Position numbers and translations under genes: made by a program. A stretch of DNA of 64,000 bases from positions 13,053,309 to 13,117,308 of the forward strand of contig OX463786.1 in NCBI GenBank assembly GCA_949825025.1, written 5' to 3'. The notes beneath the pieces were generated by a model. It worked only from the letters and a program-made list of their open reading frames with translations, did not search any database and was not told the DNA's origin. Positions within the stretch are counted from its first letter, which is position 1. Each line of letters opens with the position of its first letter. Below, piece after piece: positions 1 to 12,990 of the stretch. The stretch is from Siphlonurus alternatus (lineage: Eukaryota > Arthropoda > Insecta > Ephemeroptera > Siphlonuridae).

Positions 1-208
1 TTTGCCTGCTTGTGACTGAGGAAATTACGGAAACCTCAGTCAGGATGGTCAGCAATTGATGGAAGATGCCATCAATCACCTTTCGAGTGCACGAGTGGGT
101 GTTGTTTAGCAACCGCCACGTCGAAAAAAGTTTTGCGGTGGCTGGGATCGAACTCTGACCATCCGATTACGAAAAGGATGCTCATACCATTGCACCAAGT
201 ACCCGGTA
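1..208 (-). mobile_element. tRNA-derived SINE, cut by the left window edge
   Basis: Read on the minus strand, this begins at about 206 with a tRNA-like head. A box A match (TGGTGCAATGG, within 183-197) is followed by a box B match (AGTTCGATCCC, 144-154), the split RNA polymerase III promoter layout of tRNA-derived SINEs. After the head comes a non-tRNA body containing a short stem around GATGGCATCTTCCATC and a CTGAGG...CCTCAG repeat near the end, running off the window at position 1. Related body fragments lacking the head lie at 53,855-53,947 and probably 10,017-10,075, which supports a dispersed retroposon over a functional tRNA gene. The head is followed directly by unrelated body sequence and I see no clean acceptor stem. 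Confidence 0.75.
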
Positions 209-2191
209 TTTTCGTAAACAATTGAATTTTGTAATCTCCATTGCAACGACAAAAAAAAAAACAAAAAAAAACATTGAATAAAACTGAACAATGTTAAATG
301 TTGTAAAATAAAGCAAGTATTATAAAGAGTAATTAAATAAATGGATATCACTTAATTACATTACATTGCAATAAAATAAAACATTACTTGTAAAGTAATT
401 AAAAATAAATTATCAACTATAAGAATATGAGTGTCTTTAGCAGTGATATATTATCTGATAAATAAAACCTTGATATTTATTACAAATAATTGTGAAACTT
501 TTCATTTTTTTTTTTTTTTTTTTTCTAATACAAAAATCACATTAAAATTTGATAATTGACAACTAATTTGATTATTTCGCTTCACAGATTTATACGCTCT
601 ATTTTTTTGTTTATCATTTGATTTGACGTTCACTTTTCACTGACTGCAAGTTTAATAGAATGCAACTGCAGAAGCTTATTTATCAATTTCTGTTGTTGTT
701 GTGCGATTATTTTCACTGAATGTCAAGTTGCTGTTTTTTTAAAAAAATATTAATTATTTTGTTTAGAAATTTATAACCATCATTATGATTCTTTCAAAAG
801 TTTAGATCCTTATTTTTATTTATTTTTGTAGTCCAATGCAGATGAAATGCAAAATTTCACTTTTTTCTATGGAGAAAATGCAATTTAATTGGCTTTTTCT
901 ATTCGATTTGCTTAAGCCGCAACTCTAATTTAATAGTGGGGGTAATAAGAAACAGATTTTTAATTCTGAGAGAGGGGTCAGGCTAGCCATAACTTGATTT
1001 ACAGTTTTTTAACACCCGCAAAGAAATAAGTAATAAAACTTTCTCGCTGTCGCGAGGTGTATCTTATTAATAGTTATAAAATAATAATAAAACTAATGAT
1101 GTGTCATAAAGTATGAAACTAAATTGCAAGTACAATTTTTATTAAACTTGTAGATCAATGATGAAATTAATAACGAATAATATAAAATAAAATCATCGCA
1201 AAATATATTTCGTAAAATAATGAAGCTCTGATGCAACTACAGTATACATCTAATGTACAATTTTTTACTTATCTCATTTTTCAATCTTATGTCATTTGAT
1301 GATATTTCAATAAAAATTCAATAAAATATTTAATTTCTTGTCAAATTAATTAAAATTATAATATCCGACAATCACACTTGTAACATAAGGTGTATACTTG
1401 AAACAAAAATGCATAAATATTTGAATGAGTACAGTTAAAAATAATGAGGGTGGTAGGTTTAAACATAAAAATAATGTAAAACTAGCACAACTAAAAATAG
1501 CACAAAAATTACTAGATAATTATTATACCAGAAACATAATTTAACAATTTTTCTTTCCTACTCATCCTGCATGGCCTATTTTACGGTAGCAATCTTCTGG
1601 TGTGTTTTTTTCTCTCTAGTTAAAAAGAGGATGTTATTCTTTATGAATTACGTCTCTCAGTACGGTAAAAAAAAAACTACAGACAGGTGTGCAAACAAAG
1701 GTAACTTTTTTTTAACAAAAAATTTGACTACGGCATAAATTTTTTGATACGACTCATTGTATATTTAAACACGAATTAATTACATAAAAAATTGAGATAA
1801 ATATTAAGAATTTGTATTCAATTTACAAAATAATATTTATTAAATAATGTAACTTTGTTAAGTGATCTAGTTTCATTTGAATTATTATTTAAATGCCACC
1901 TATAATATGAATATGTATAATATGATGTGACCAAAGAGCATTCAACATGTCTCAGGTTTCTTATGGCAAGATTCTATACACACAAAAACAGTAGAGGTTG
2001 ACGTTTTCTATCGATGAGGGCATCATGTTATTTACAAACTAATAACACCGACATCGGCGGGATACCGAATTACATTTTTCTTGTCTACAAAATCACCAGA
2101 GATATGAATATCTCATATATGGTCTTTGTCATAATGACTACCTCAAATTCTTGTCCAGAGAGCTTTGTGTCTTTTAGAGGGGATGCTCACT

Positions 2192-2345
2192 GCTTTCGTA
2201 TCGTATCGCATGATAAAAATTTAGAGCCGGTTCTAAATGAGAAACGTACAATCGCATACGATACGAAACGAAGCTGTGTGCGCGCGTACACCTGATCGCA
2301 TATTTATTTATTTATTTTTTATCATACGGTGCGAAATCATGCGAT
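2192..2345. repeat. Short palindromic element
   Basis: An arm at 2192-2211 (GCTTTCGTATCGTATCGCAT) is repeated inverted at about 2252-2274 (GCATACGATACGAAACGAAG). A further partial inverted copy, with ATCATACGGTGCG and CATGCGAT, lies at 2320-2345. The arms have a much higher CpG content than the surrounding sequence. Probably a small non-autonomous DNA transposon or a nest of two; boundaries are approximate and no target duplication could be fixed. Confidence 0.55.
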
Positions 2346-2349
2346 TCTG

Positions 2350-2470
2350 TGTGAGACAGGCTTTATGGCCAGAAATTTGACAGCAAAAAAATCAAAGCTT
2401 TCTCGGATCTTGTGATGCTTTGAAATTTTCAGTCAAATTTCTGACTATAGACATGAAGGTCTCTTAGCTC
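2350..2470. repeat. Palindromic repeat family H, copy 1
   Basis: Inverted arms around AGAAATTTGAC (about 2370-2381) and GTCAAATTTCTGAC (2432-2445), with AAATCAAAGC and GCTTTGAAATTTT inside. The right arm, up to AAGGTCTCTT, matches 50,900-50,955, where a second copy also shows inverted ends. Two copies with a shared core argue for a dispersed mobile repeat. Confidence 0.6.
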
Positions 2471-3307
2471 TCGTCTTTTTTTATATAGTGAGAGATGTGA
2501 CATTGACGACCATATATCACTGACCATAATATATAATAATTATAAATTAAATATTAAAACAACTAATTATAACCAGTATATTTTAACAGTGTATGACATA
2601 GATTATAATTAATGATCAGGACCACTATGTATAAAGATTCTACCAACAAATAGGAAGTTATGATACACATTAAGACTGGACCATTTTTTTTTTTAATTTA
2701 CCCTGAGGGGATATTCTAGATGCATTGGTTTGAGAATTACTTTTTTTTTTTCTTCTGTCCATTATGTTTGTTCATTCGTTGTACAAATTTTGTGATTACT
2801 GTTGACGAGAGATGACTTTACTACGACCTTGAAGTATATTTATTTCTTAATAAAACTCACACTATTTGTATAGCAATTACTGGTACCAACAAAAAAAAAT
2901 ATGTTTTTTTTTAAACTAATGATAATTTTTATACTTAAGTATTTTCTCACGCTAAGATATCATTAGTATCTTTTTAATTTAATTAATTATTATATTTAAT
3001 ATGGTTTTAATAGTTTAATATTATGTATAGAATTAATAGAACAATTTTGATATTTTTTAAATGATGTTCAAGATAATAATTATTCAAATATAAAAACTTA
3101 CGCTTAAACAAATACGATTTAGATTTCATTAATTGTAAATTTTGTTCAATATTTTCTATTTTTCAAAGTAAAATAATATTTAATTCTTCAGTTGTTCAAT
3201 GACGCAATTATATTTCTTTTTTTATATAATAATATACTGGATTTATTTGCAAAATTTAAAAGGAATTAATTTTTTTAAAATTTCGTGTTAAATTCAATAT
3301 CTTGTAA

Positions 3308-3603
3308 CAATGGAGTATTCAACCTCAATTTTTTTTTATTGCAGAAATGGATAGAGGGTGAAAATTAAGTTATGCTACCCTGTTTTTTTGTTGTTTTTTT
3401 TTAGATTTTTTTTGAGACCGGGAACTATTTTTAAAAAATCATAAAAGTTTTTTTTGTGACGTCACGAAAAGGACTTTTAATGTAATTTTTTTTTAAATAA
3501 TTCCCGGTCTCAAAAAAATCTGAAAAAAAAAAAATCAGAGTAGCATAACTTTGCACCCTCTATCCATTTCTGCAATAAACAAATTTGAGGTCGATACTCC
3601 ATT
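3308..3603. mobile_element. Palindromic MITE family A, copy 1
   Basis: A long hairpin of about 296 bp. Ends CAATGGAGTATT and GATACTCCATT are inverted. Inside them ATTGCAGAAATGGATAGAGG is mirrored by CCTCTATCCATTTCTGCAAT, then GAGACCGGGAACTATT by the complementary AATTCCCGGTCTC. One TGACGTCA palindrome sits in the centre (3457-3464). Copies at 22,635, 41,025 and 43,561 share the arms. There is no open frame for a transposase. A TA at the best-preserved copy's ends suggests a Tc1/mariner-type target site, but that is inference. Confidence 0.85.
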
Positions 3604-4664
3604 ATACTTCTACATAACGGTATAACCAACATTAAATTAACATCAATTATAACAATTATAAATGATCAGTCATAAGACTCATAACATATGTGATCACACA
3701 TGGTTACTTCAGCTTGATAAAAAAAAAGAGTAACTGTTACAGATCTAATCGTTTGATACTATCATTGATCATGATTCAATTGCAATTTTTATGACATTAA
3801 TATCTAGGGCATTGTATATATGATGAGTAGCAAAAATAGAATTGCAATATTACAAAAATAAACCTTAAGTATTGACAATATAAGGTAGATTATGATCTTG
3901 ACAGATATGATATGAAGGGGACAGTAACATATTGCAAGTGAAGTAATCACCGTATCAAATCAAACATCATTGTATATGTATAGTATGTGTTGTTTTTTTT
4001 ATGCACATTTACATTGCATCATATGCAATTGCATTAACATTGTGTGTACTTCCCTTGGGTCGTTGCATTGCTAGTTATATACTAAAAGATTGCAAGATAC
4101 AAAGGGTGAAACGACTCAAATGATTATAGTAAGAATTCATATACATCATATCCTTTGATGTCAATACCATGTAGATAAAATTGCTAAATACTTGTACTAT
4201 GAACAACAACATGCAAGGTGATGATGATTAAAATATAATTCATTTTTTTGTATTATAAAAATTGCAACATCTATTTGTGACCTTTAAAGCATAAAAAAAA
4301 GGACAATAACAGTATTTTAAGTCTTGTTGAAATAATAATAAAACATTAATTCTATCTCAAATTGCACTCATTCATTCTTTAGAGTGATGCTGATAAATGT
4401 AAGTTTTTTTTTATGTTTGCACCGTTGTATTAATAAATTAATATGGAATACTATAAAATAAAAGTGTAATTATATAACACAAATTGAAATAAATTTTTGT
4501 TAATTTATAAATAAATGCAGACTTGGTGATATAAAATTGACACAGACCATAAGAGTGTTATCTTTTTGAAAAAAGGTAAGAAACTTACCTTTAATAAAAA
4601 AATTAAGACCTTCTTCTCCAAAGAAGGCTTCAAATAATAGAAAAATCTTCATTGTCGCAAGACA

Positions 4665-4815
4665 CTGTTATGTCGAATTCTATATGTACACTCGTCGCCT
4701 TTGAATATGTTCCACTTGCAGCCTTGTTAATCACCAATCTTTGTGTCATTATTATACGGAGCATGGTGATTAACAAGACCGCAAAGGGAAAATTTTCCGA
4801 GACGACGACTGTCCC
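4665..4815. repeat. Palindromic element J with mirrored short frames
   Basis: A hairpin whose inner arms GCCTTGTTAATCACCA (about 4721-4736) and TGGTGATTAACAAGACC (about 4764-4780) are followed outward by imperfectly complementary sequence, including GTCGCCTTTG against GCAAAGGGAAAA. Because the two arms mirror each other, similar 72-codon frames appear on both strands. These are a by-product of the palindrome and not genes. Only one copy was seen in this window. Confidence 0.6.
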
Positions 4816-7800
4816 TGTGTATAAAAAAATAATACAATTATTCATCAATGACCTTATACTTTTGATTTAAAAATAATTCAATGCAATGATATAAATAAAA
4901 TCTGATTATGTAATCTTATCAAGCTAACATTGCTAAAATTAGATCACTGATCTACTTTTAATTAGTCAATTTATTATAACAAGAAAAAAAGTTAAAGAAA
5001 AAAGACATGCAATTTTTTGGCAATAACAAGTATGTATTGTTTTGTTTTATTTTTAGCGTAATTTTTTTCATTTATAAAAATATACAAGCAAAATTACATA
5101 TTTGCTTATGATCATAAATATGTGACAGTGTTTATATTATAAACTCAAATGCATTGCAAAAAAATATATTATAAAAAAATTAAGATTAACAGTAATTTGA
5201 TTACATTGAATTTATTTAAGAGTACTTCACTTTTGTATTTTTAAGGAATAGGAATAACAATTTATATTTTTTAGAATAAGAATAACAGTCATTTGATCCG
5301 AATGACTCTCAACATGTAAAAAACAACAAGTACTCAACACTTTTTGTAAGAAATTTCCGGCATGCTGATGAAATGAAGCTACATTATTAATTTAAAGTAG
5401 GGTCATTTTCAGGTTTTCATGTTAAATAAAAATGAAAAATGTGTCCTATTTTAAATATATCGCTAAAAATGTAAAATGTCAAGTTATATATTTTTTTAAA
5501 TAAATCTTTTTAACTAAATGATTCATCACCATTTTATTATTATTGTTTTTTTTTTTTTATAATATGAAAGTTCGTGAAGCGACGAGCGTAGTTTAGGTCT
5601 ACATAACTTTGTATTGTCAAATGTCGTCTATTAGCAAATAATCAGACCGAATTTTCAAGTTAAATTGATCATATTAATTATACAACTTATTTTAATTTTG
5701 CCAAAAAAACAATTCTTAAACTTATTAGTGTTGTTTTTTTTTTTAATTTATTTTAAATTAAAAATAAATATGCATAGCACTTTTCTTAGAATTTGTTTAT
5801 TTGTTTGACAATTTTTGCTTGTTTCAAGGTCACCCCGTATCCCAAATTTGACAGTGTAAGAGAAATGATGATTACAATCAAGAGTATAATCTTCACCTGC
5901 ACAAATTACTACATACTTTTTTTGTATGTTATATATTACAACCCTAAGTACGCAAAGAATTAACTATAATACATATAGCTTTAAGGCATTATATTTTTAT
6001 GTTACAAATAATATCATTATTATTATATCTATAAAGGAACTACCGGTCTATATAGAAAAGAACAATGATTAACTTCACACTTTTATATTATGTAGATTCA
6101 TTGCATGCTTTAAAGTAATAAGAGACTTTTGTTAATGTAATGTAAGCCTTACGGCTTTTCCAATCATCATTATCTTGTATATATAAAAAAATATATGGTT
6201 AATCATAATCCTTGTTACAAAATCTATCAATTTAATTTTGTTATTTAATTTTCATTAAGTTTTTGTCGGGAAATTGTTTAAAAGTATTTACGGATATTTC
6301 AAAATTTAAAATTACTAAGAAATTCATTGTATAGATTGGAATTTTTACTGTAAAAAAATATTAAATTGGAATTTAATTTAGAAGAGAAAGGTGTTAAAAA
6401 AAATCGCTTGACTATTTTATTTTTTGTAAGAACGAAAACTTAGCTTGAAATAAATAAAATACATTTATCGATGCTTTTTTTTTCTTTCTTTTTTGTCTCA
6501 ATTCATTATTAATTATTAAACGGTGCAACTTGCACTATCATTGTATTAATAATAAATTAAATATTTAACTTTTTATCTTTTTGTATTTACGCTTTAAGCA
6601 CTTTATTATCAGACGGCGGAAAGCTGGCTAATATTCCCTATTTTGGTTGCACCTTCGAATCACATATTATTTACCCTATAAATGTAATATATAATTTATA
6701 TTTTTGTATATTTCAAGCTAAAGCCTGTATACGACTTTTCTTTACAAGTAAAGTTTAACTACCATACCATGTACGCTGTAAAGTAGTTATATGTTTTCTT
6801 GCAAGGAAAAATGTGCTGGTGTGTGTATTTTTATGTGTGATAAGTGGGCAAACTGTATTAGTATACATATTATCTAATTTTTACGATAATTACGAATATT
6901 TTCTTTCGACTGGCGTTCCATTTTACTGTTTTATTTCTACGGGTTGATCTGTACTAACACACCATAATATATATAAGGTATATAAGAATGCATGACTAGG
7001 CAAAAAACGCTCAAGATGCCAATATACATTGTCAACAAATATAACAATCCTGTTAGTTAATTAAAGATTGCAGAAGCAATTAACATATTTCAAAATTAGA
7101 TAATAAAATGTGTATAAAATATTTCTATATTATACCAGACAATATATCAGACAGTATAGTAAAAGTGTTCTAATTTATATTTTTTTATTTAAAGCTAATA
7201 GAATGAATTTTTTCATCCATTGTTAAAGAATGAAAAAAATAATTGCACTAAATATGTTTTTATACGCTATTGTGATTTTTATTACATTTTTAAAACATGT
7301 TTTTCTTTGACATTATCATTAACGTATGTCAAATATAACAAAAGAGATCTAATTTTTTTTTTTTTTTTTTTTTTTATGTTTTAAATTATCATGCTTTTAT
7401 TTCTAAATTTTGAAATATAGTTAACAACTTAATAATAAATTATTTAATTTTTTTGCAAACTGTATTTATAGTTAATTTGAATGTTTCTTTCGATTAATTT
7501 GACTTTTTGCATGAATTTTAATTCATATTAAATTCTTCTTTTATATTATAAATATTTTAATTCTTAATAAAATTATTTTTAAATAATTAAACTATCAATT
7601 AAATTTAACAATCTTTATACGCGCATAAAAGAAAATGGAAGCTATAGATATTTAACGAGAAAAGAAACCCTCATTTTTTTTTCAACAATAATCAATAAAA
7701 TGAACAATACTGCACATCGGTAATTACAATTAAACCCATTAAAACTTAGTGTCAATTGCAATTTTATTACACAATTAACCCTAAGTTATAAAAAGGGGGC

Positions 7801-7949
7801 ATTTACAAATAATTAAGACTACATTTGGGGCAAAATTTCTATGAAAAATTGGTAAAAATCAAGCCTAAAATAAACTTTAAAAAATGATGACTTAAATATA
7901 GTCTTAATTATTTTGTTAATGATCCCTAAAGGGTACAAATTGCATGGAC

Positions 7950-8480
7950 TGACGTACCTCCCAATCTAGTCCAAGTCTTGTCCAACACGCTGCAGTATCA
8001 TTGGTGATCATTTCTCAGATCAATAATTACAATTAGTCCAGCAACAATCCAGTAATCCACGTTGTTGTAATCCTCGTAATTTCACAATTCAGAAGTTCGT
8101 AAAAAAAAAAAAAAAATCACAATTGATCTTTAAAAACTTTTATTAATTAAATTCACTAATATAATAAAAATCACAATAAGATTCACTTATTTATAGTACT
8201 TTAATCACAATAATAAATTCACTAATAATAATAATTATTCTTTTATTCATGTCACTAATAACAATTACTCTTAATAATGGTAAAAAGGTAACAATTGTCA
8301 AAATCAGGGTGATAATCCTGGTCACATCACATCAGGTACTACACTGAAGGTTGTCTCAGGTAAAGGAAGCCTCCTCAGGTATAGTAAAGGTAGGGTGGGG
8401 AAGAGAGTTCTCTTGTATATACTAAATCCCACGCTTAACTTTAAGCTCCACCCTCTTCTTATATAAACTCCATCCCACTT
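7950..8480 (-). other. GC-richer TATA-bearing stretch, possible LTR fragment
   Basis: On the minus strand, TTATATAAG (near 8460) is followed by a moderately GC-rich, purine-skewed leader. Then come several diverged repeats of the pattern GTGAATTTATTATTGTGAT (about 8120-8270) and a unique stretch near 7950-8060. A TATA box followed by such a region is typical of a retroelement LTR, but I cannot define TG...CA ends, a primer binding site or coding sequence. It could equally be an intronic regulatory stretch. Confidence 0.25.
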
Positions 8481-10016
8481 CTTTCTTTACAAAAAAAAAA
8501 AAAAAAAAAAAGCCTTCTAGCGTTTTGTCCGTTCTCTTTCTATATGATGTGTCCAGCTACCATTGCATTCGTAATAATATGTCATGATTTTTATATACAG
8601 TATTTATAGCTCTATATTTTTGATAAGTATTATATATATATATCGTTATTTTATAATATAATCTGTGGATTTTTTTCAATTCATTCTGTACAATTAAAAA
8701 TATTCTAAAATAAAGTTCAGTTTATACGAATAGGCTATATGAAGAATGAAGAAGAGATTTTACAAGTTGTATTATTTAACATTAAAAAATCCAAATTTTC
8801 ATTTATAAAAAATGAAAAATAGCGTATATTTAAGATTAAGCTTTTTTTTAACATAGTCACCAAAAGAAATAATTGACTGTCATTAATCAAGTTCATTTTA
8901 CTATAAAATCATTGGCAATGATTTATGACTAATTATAACCGAATCATTGTGTTTAAATTGAATAAATATGATTAAATGAAATTTAAATTATCATCATGCT
9001 AAACGCAAAGAAAAATGTTCACTTTTATTGCAACACTAATTAATATATAATATTAACTATTAATTATGCATTTTTTCCATATTTATTTTAATTAAAATCT
9101 TGTTTCTTTGTATTCAAATACACCTACTGTAAACGCAAAGTTTGCAACATTTTTGTGTATAAAACTGTGATCAGGTCGCATGGCATACAAAAAACTTCTA
9201 TTTTTTAACAAAAATTTATTTCTATCGTTTCATACAAATTTTTGTATTGAATAATATTTGCCGACAATATCCTTGAGAATAAATTTAGTTTCTTTTTTTT
9301 TTTTAACTCAATATTTTTTATAATAACAATACGAACAGACTGCTCTTCATAAAGAGTGTTGCATCACACAAAAATACATAATATTACATAAAATACATTG
9401 CAATATAATATAACATTAGCATATTATAATAAAATAGTCATTAAATTGTAATTAATCATATTAAACATTACTTATTATTAATAATTCAGTACATTAACCA
9501 TAAGTATGTATTATGTATCTATAATATTTAATGTAATTTTTATTACGGTTATTTGCATAGTTTCAATGTTAAAATGTGTAATAAAATAATCTATAAGTAA
9601 TTAGTATGCTGTATCAAGGTAAAAGGTGGTCTTATTTATAACTAATATATAGGAGGTATTATCCTAAAAGTATATGGTCATTCTTATAGAGAGGGGATTA
9701 GAGAGAGTTGATATTTGCAGAAAACGATTGTTCATTTAAATTAAAATTTCATCACGAGTACAATGGTATTTAACTTGGACCATGTTGTATTATACGAGAA
9801 GTATGGTCGAAATATGTATCTACTATCAATAGATTCACACCTTTATTCCATTTTTTTTTTTACTCATTTGACGATTTGCTTAAGAGACTGAGGAAACCTA
9901 TTGAAATTTTTTATATTATGGTCGCGATGATTGCAAACTTTCATATTATGCAACGAACTTATTTGATGATCATCCAATTGCGACTTTTTTATAAGAACAT
10001 AAAGATTAACCTAATA

Positions 10017-10075
10017 TGACTGAGGAAACCTAGAAACTTCAGTTACGATGGTCATATGTGACCTGTCACGAGTGT
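10017..10075 (-). repeat. Probable SINE body fragment
   Basis: The stretch GACTGAGGAAACC followed by CAGTTACGATGGTCA resembles the inner body of the SINE at the left edge (GACTGAGGAAATT, CAGTCAGGATGGTCA). It is short and diverged, with no tRNA head. A further GACTGAGGAAACC lies near 9886. Confidence 0.45.
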
Positions 10076-12148
10076 ATGGAAATTTGGTGTTAAACCTTTT
10101 GAATCACTATAGCTGTAGCAGAAATATGTACAGTGAATTATTTTATAATTCTTATACAGAATATGACATAGAAAAATTTATTTCCTTTTACTATATAATG
10201 TCAAAAATATAATACAATAAAAATATAGACATCATTGTTTTAGACCGAGAAGAATTATTGGTGCATGCCTATGAAAAAAATATTATACCTTTCAAACTCT
10301 CTGAATAGTTTCGCCATCTATATTAATGTAGTTTGATAATTTTTTATAATTTTTACTATATATGCACTTATTATTAAAGAACCTAGATTGTTTTAAAACG
10401 TGTATTTCTATGTTTAAAAAGAAAACAAAAATACACTTTACTTTTTACATGGGTGAAATAAAAGAGAACTACTATATACTTAACTATTTAATGTCAGCTA
10501 TATTTGACAAAAAAAAAAGTAGATTGTTAAGTGTTCATTTTTTTTTTTTTTTTTTTACATAAAAAATCACGACATAATGTCTAATTTAATAAGAAAGTAT
10601 TCAATACTGCGTAACTAGCAGCATTCAGAGTGAAATAGCATTCTGCATTTTCTATCGGATGAAGGTACATATTTTGTCAGGTGATTTTGCCTTTAAACCT
10701 TCTATCTAAATCTAACATGCTGGGAGGGTAAGGGGGTAGCATCTAATCATGGTTTTTGTCATTTTAGAGCCAAGTTGTTAATTTAAAATCAGAACACCCT
10801 TACGTAAAGGGATGTTTTCAAATTAATTGCTTTTACAGTATAATTATTGCGAAAAATTTCAAAAAAATTTATAAGGTGACTTACGGAGTAAAATTTTCCA
10901 TAGCAGAACACTTAAATTCTGTATTCAAAATATAAATAATATCCTTCCTATAATATATAAACTACGCTTCAAAAACAGGAGTATACCATAAAATTATTAA
11001 ACATACAATAGAATTTTTTAAACAACTTTAAATCTGTAAAAAAATAGCACACTAAAAAAAACAAACATATATATTACGTAAAAAAATCGAAAAGATCGGA
11101 AATGTTTCATTTTAAAATTTGCTTCATACGCAAGAATTTTGTTTATATATACATTTTTTTATATATTATTATTGCAATAAATCATAATAAAAATTATAAG
11201 AAAAAAAATTGACATAGATTCAATTTCAATATCCTGTATTATATACTATTACTATAATTGAAATACCAATATAACAAAATTTAAGTACCTTATAGCTATA
11301 TTATATCTATTATCATACAATACAATATTATAATATATATATTATAAAAAAATATTAGTATATAGAAATATCTAGACTTTTAAAGGCCCGTCTAAAAAAT
11401 TTCACTTCTCCTACTGAATATTTTTGTTAGCTATAGAAGCTTAATTGAGAGCTACAATGACAATATTTTAAATAGTAAATAAAATAAAAAAAAAGGCGAC
11501 AAGTTCTTTGAAGAGAAATAAAAATATGGGACACATAACAATGGAATAAAATATAATAATAAAAAAAGAGAATAATACAAGTGAAGCCCTCAGGGTTTGC
11601 AATGGCCTAGCAAAATGTCCCTGAGTATAGGAAGTTTAACCCTTTGTGATTCGTAAAACATTCGAATCATTATAACTCAAGTTAATAAGTATCAAAATAC
11701 TATACTTTAACATTAGAAAATTTTATATCATTTTAAAATATTTAACTTCATATGTTTATAAGGTTGATTTTACTATGATTTACTATGTATTTGTAAGATA
11801 TAAGTTATTTTAATAAAGCTACTGTATTGCGCCATAAAAAATCATTAGCATGGATTTTACGATGACTTATCAACTATTTTTTTTATAAATGTAAAACACC
11901 GTTGTGAAACATTGTAAAGTTATGTACGTCATAATATGTAGAGATGAGAAAAAAATCATCACATTGCATGAGCATTTTGTTCAGTTAGAAAAATTATAAA
12001 ATTTCAATAAATTAAATGCATTTCGTATACAATGAAATATCAGGGATTTTTAATAAAACAAAAATACACCATAAAAAAGTTTCAAATTTTTATTATAAAT
12101 TTCTTTCAATATAATACTTAAAATTGAAAAGAAAAGCTATAGTCATAT

Positions 12149-12297
12149 ATAGCCGGTATTACACGATACAATTTTGCATACAAAATTTTCCTTACAAAAA
12201 AATTTCACCTTCATACAAACAAATGAAGTTGAAGTTTTCTTGTAAGAAAAATTTGTATTCAATAGTTAGAAAAAGTGTATCGTGTAATACCAGCTTT
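12149..12297. mobile_element. Palindromic MITE family D, copy 1
   Basis: About 149 bp with inverted ends AGCCGGTATTACACGATACA and TGTATCGTGTAATACCAGCT, an inner mirrored TTTTCTTGTAAGAAAAA-type core, and GAAGTTGAAGTTTTC in the centre. A second copy lies at 52,097-52,216. There is no coding potential beyond chance. Non-autonomous DNA element of unknown superfamily. Confidence 0.8.
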
Positions 12298-12310
12298 AGC
12301 TTCAATTTCA

Positions 12311-12396
12311 TACACCCGATTGTTGGAATGGAACAATCGATATCAACAAAGTTAGCCCTGGTTTAGAGATAGACCTCATCTTTGCAATCGGGTGTT
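12311..12396. repeat. Short hairpin repeat family E, copy 1
   Basis: Inverted ends ACACCCGATTG (12,312-12,322) and CAATCGGGTGT (12,385-12,395) enclose a segment with CAACAAAGTTAG and TAGACCTCATCTTTGCAAT. Similar sequence and hairpin form recur at 38,688-38,812. It abuts family D copy 1 and family G, making a nest of three elements between 12.15 and 13.0 kb. Confidence 0.6.
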
Positions 12397-12442
12397 ATTT
12401 TTTACAAAGCTTTAGACGACAAAGTTGTTTACATATTATAAT

Positions 12443-12990
12443 GGGGAATTCTCTTACAACTCAAATTTTAATTTAACTACTATATCATGATGGGGTACAT
12501 ATTAACAATAAGTTTGACTTAAGGTTTAACTTTTTTAACTCAAATTTGGGGACTCTGAAGGGATTATTAGAATAGGGGCAAAGTATGCAACCCGCGCGCA
12601 AACCTGAAAATTGTGACGTAGAAACTCCCTAGTTAACACACAACAACTGCCTGATATCATAGTTTGAACGTCAAGTAGTGATTGGCTATAAATTTTATTA
12701 ACACGATCGAAATCAGTGGGTTTTTCTGCCCTAGTATCAATAGTTTTGTCTCTAATATCAGTTTACTTTAATAGTGATAATCGAAAATATAAATTTATTG
12801 CAGGAAAAATTCGCCTGCTAGGCAGTTCCTACGTCACGTTTTGGCGCGCGCTAAATTCAAAACAAGGAAGATTTTTAAAAAATTCCCTTGTCTCCAATTT
12901 TGAAAATTGAAACTTTTTTGTTTTGAGACATTTAGTTTCAAGGCATAGAGCATCTGAAAAAAAATTAAAATAAATGTAGGAGAATTCCCC
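12443..12990. mobile_element. Palindromic element family G (single copy)
   Basis: About 548 bp with inverted ends GGGGAATTCTC and GAGAATTCCCC. Inner arms at 12,590-12,632 and 12,808-12,852 are inverted copies of a CpG-rich block with CGCGCGC, GTGACGTAG and AACTCCCTAG. The block stands out from the surrounding AT-rich intron. No other copy was seen in the window and no transposase frame is present. Confidence 0.65.

Noticed and set aside
133..208. Functional tRNA gene
   Set aside because: Boxes A and B are present, but there is no clean acceptor stem and the sequence continues into a repeated non-tRNA body, so a SINE is the better call.
4630..4870. Similar 72-codon frames on both strands
   Set aside because: They arise because the DNA is a palindrome; no start context, domain or splice signal supports a protein.
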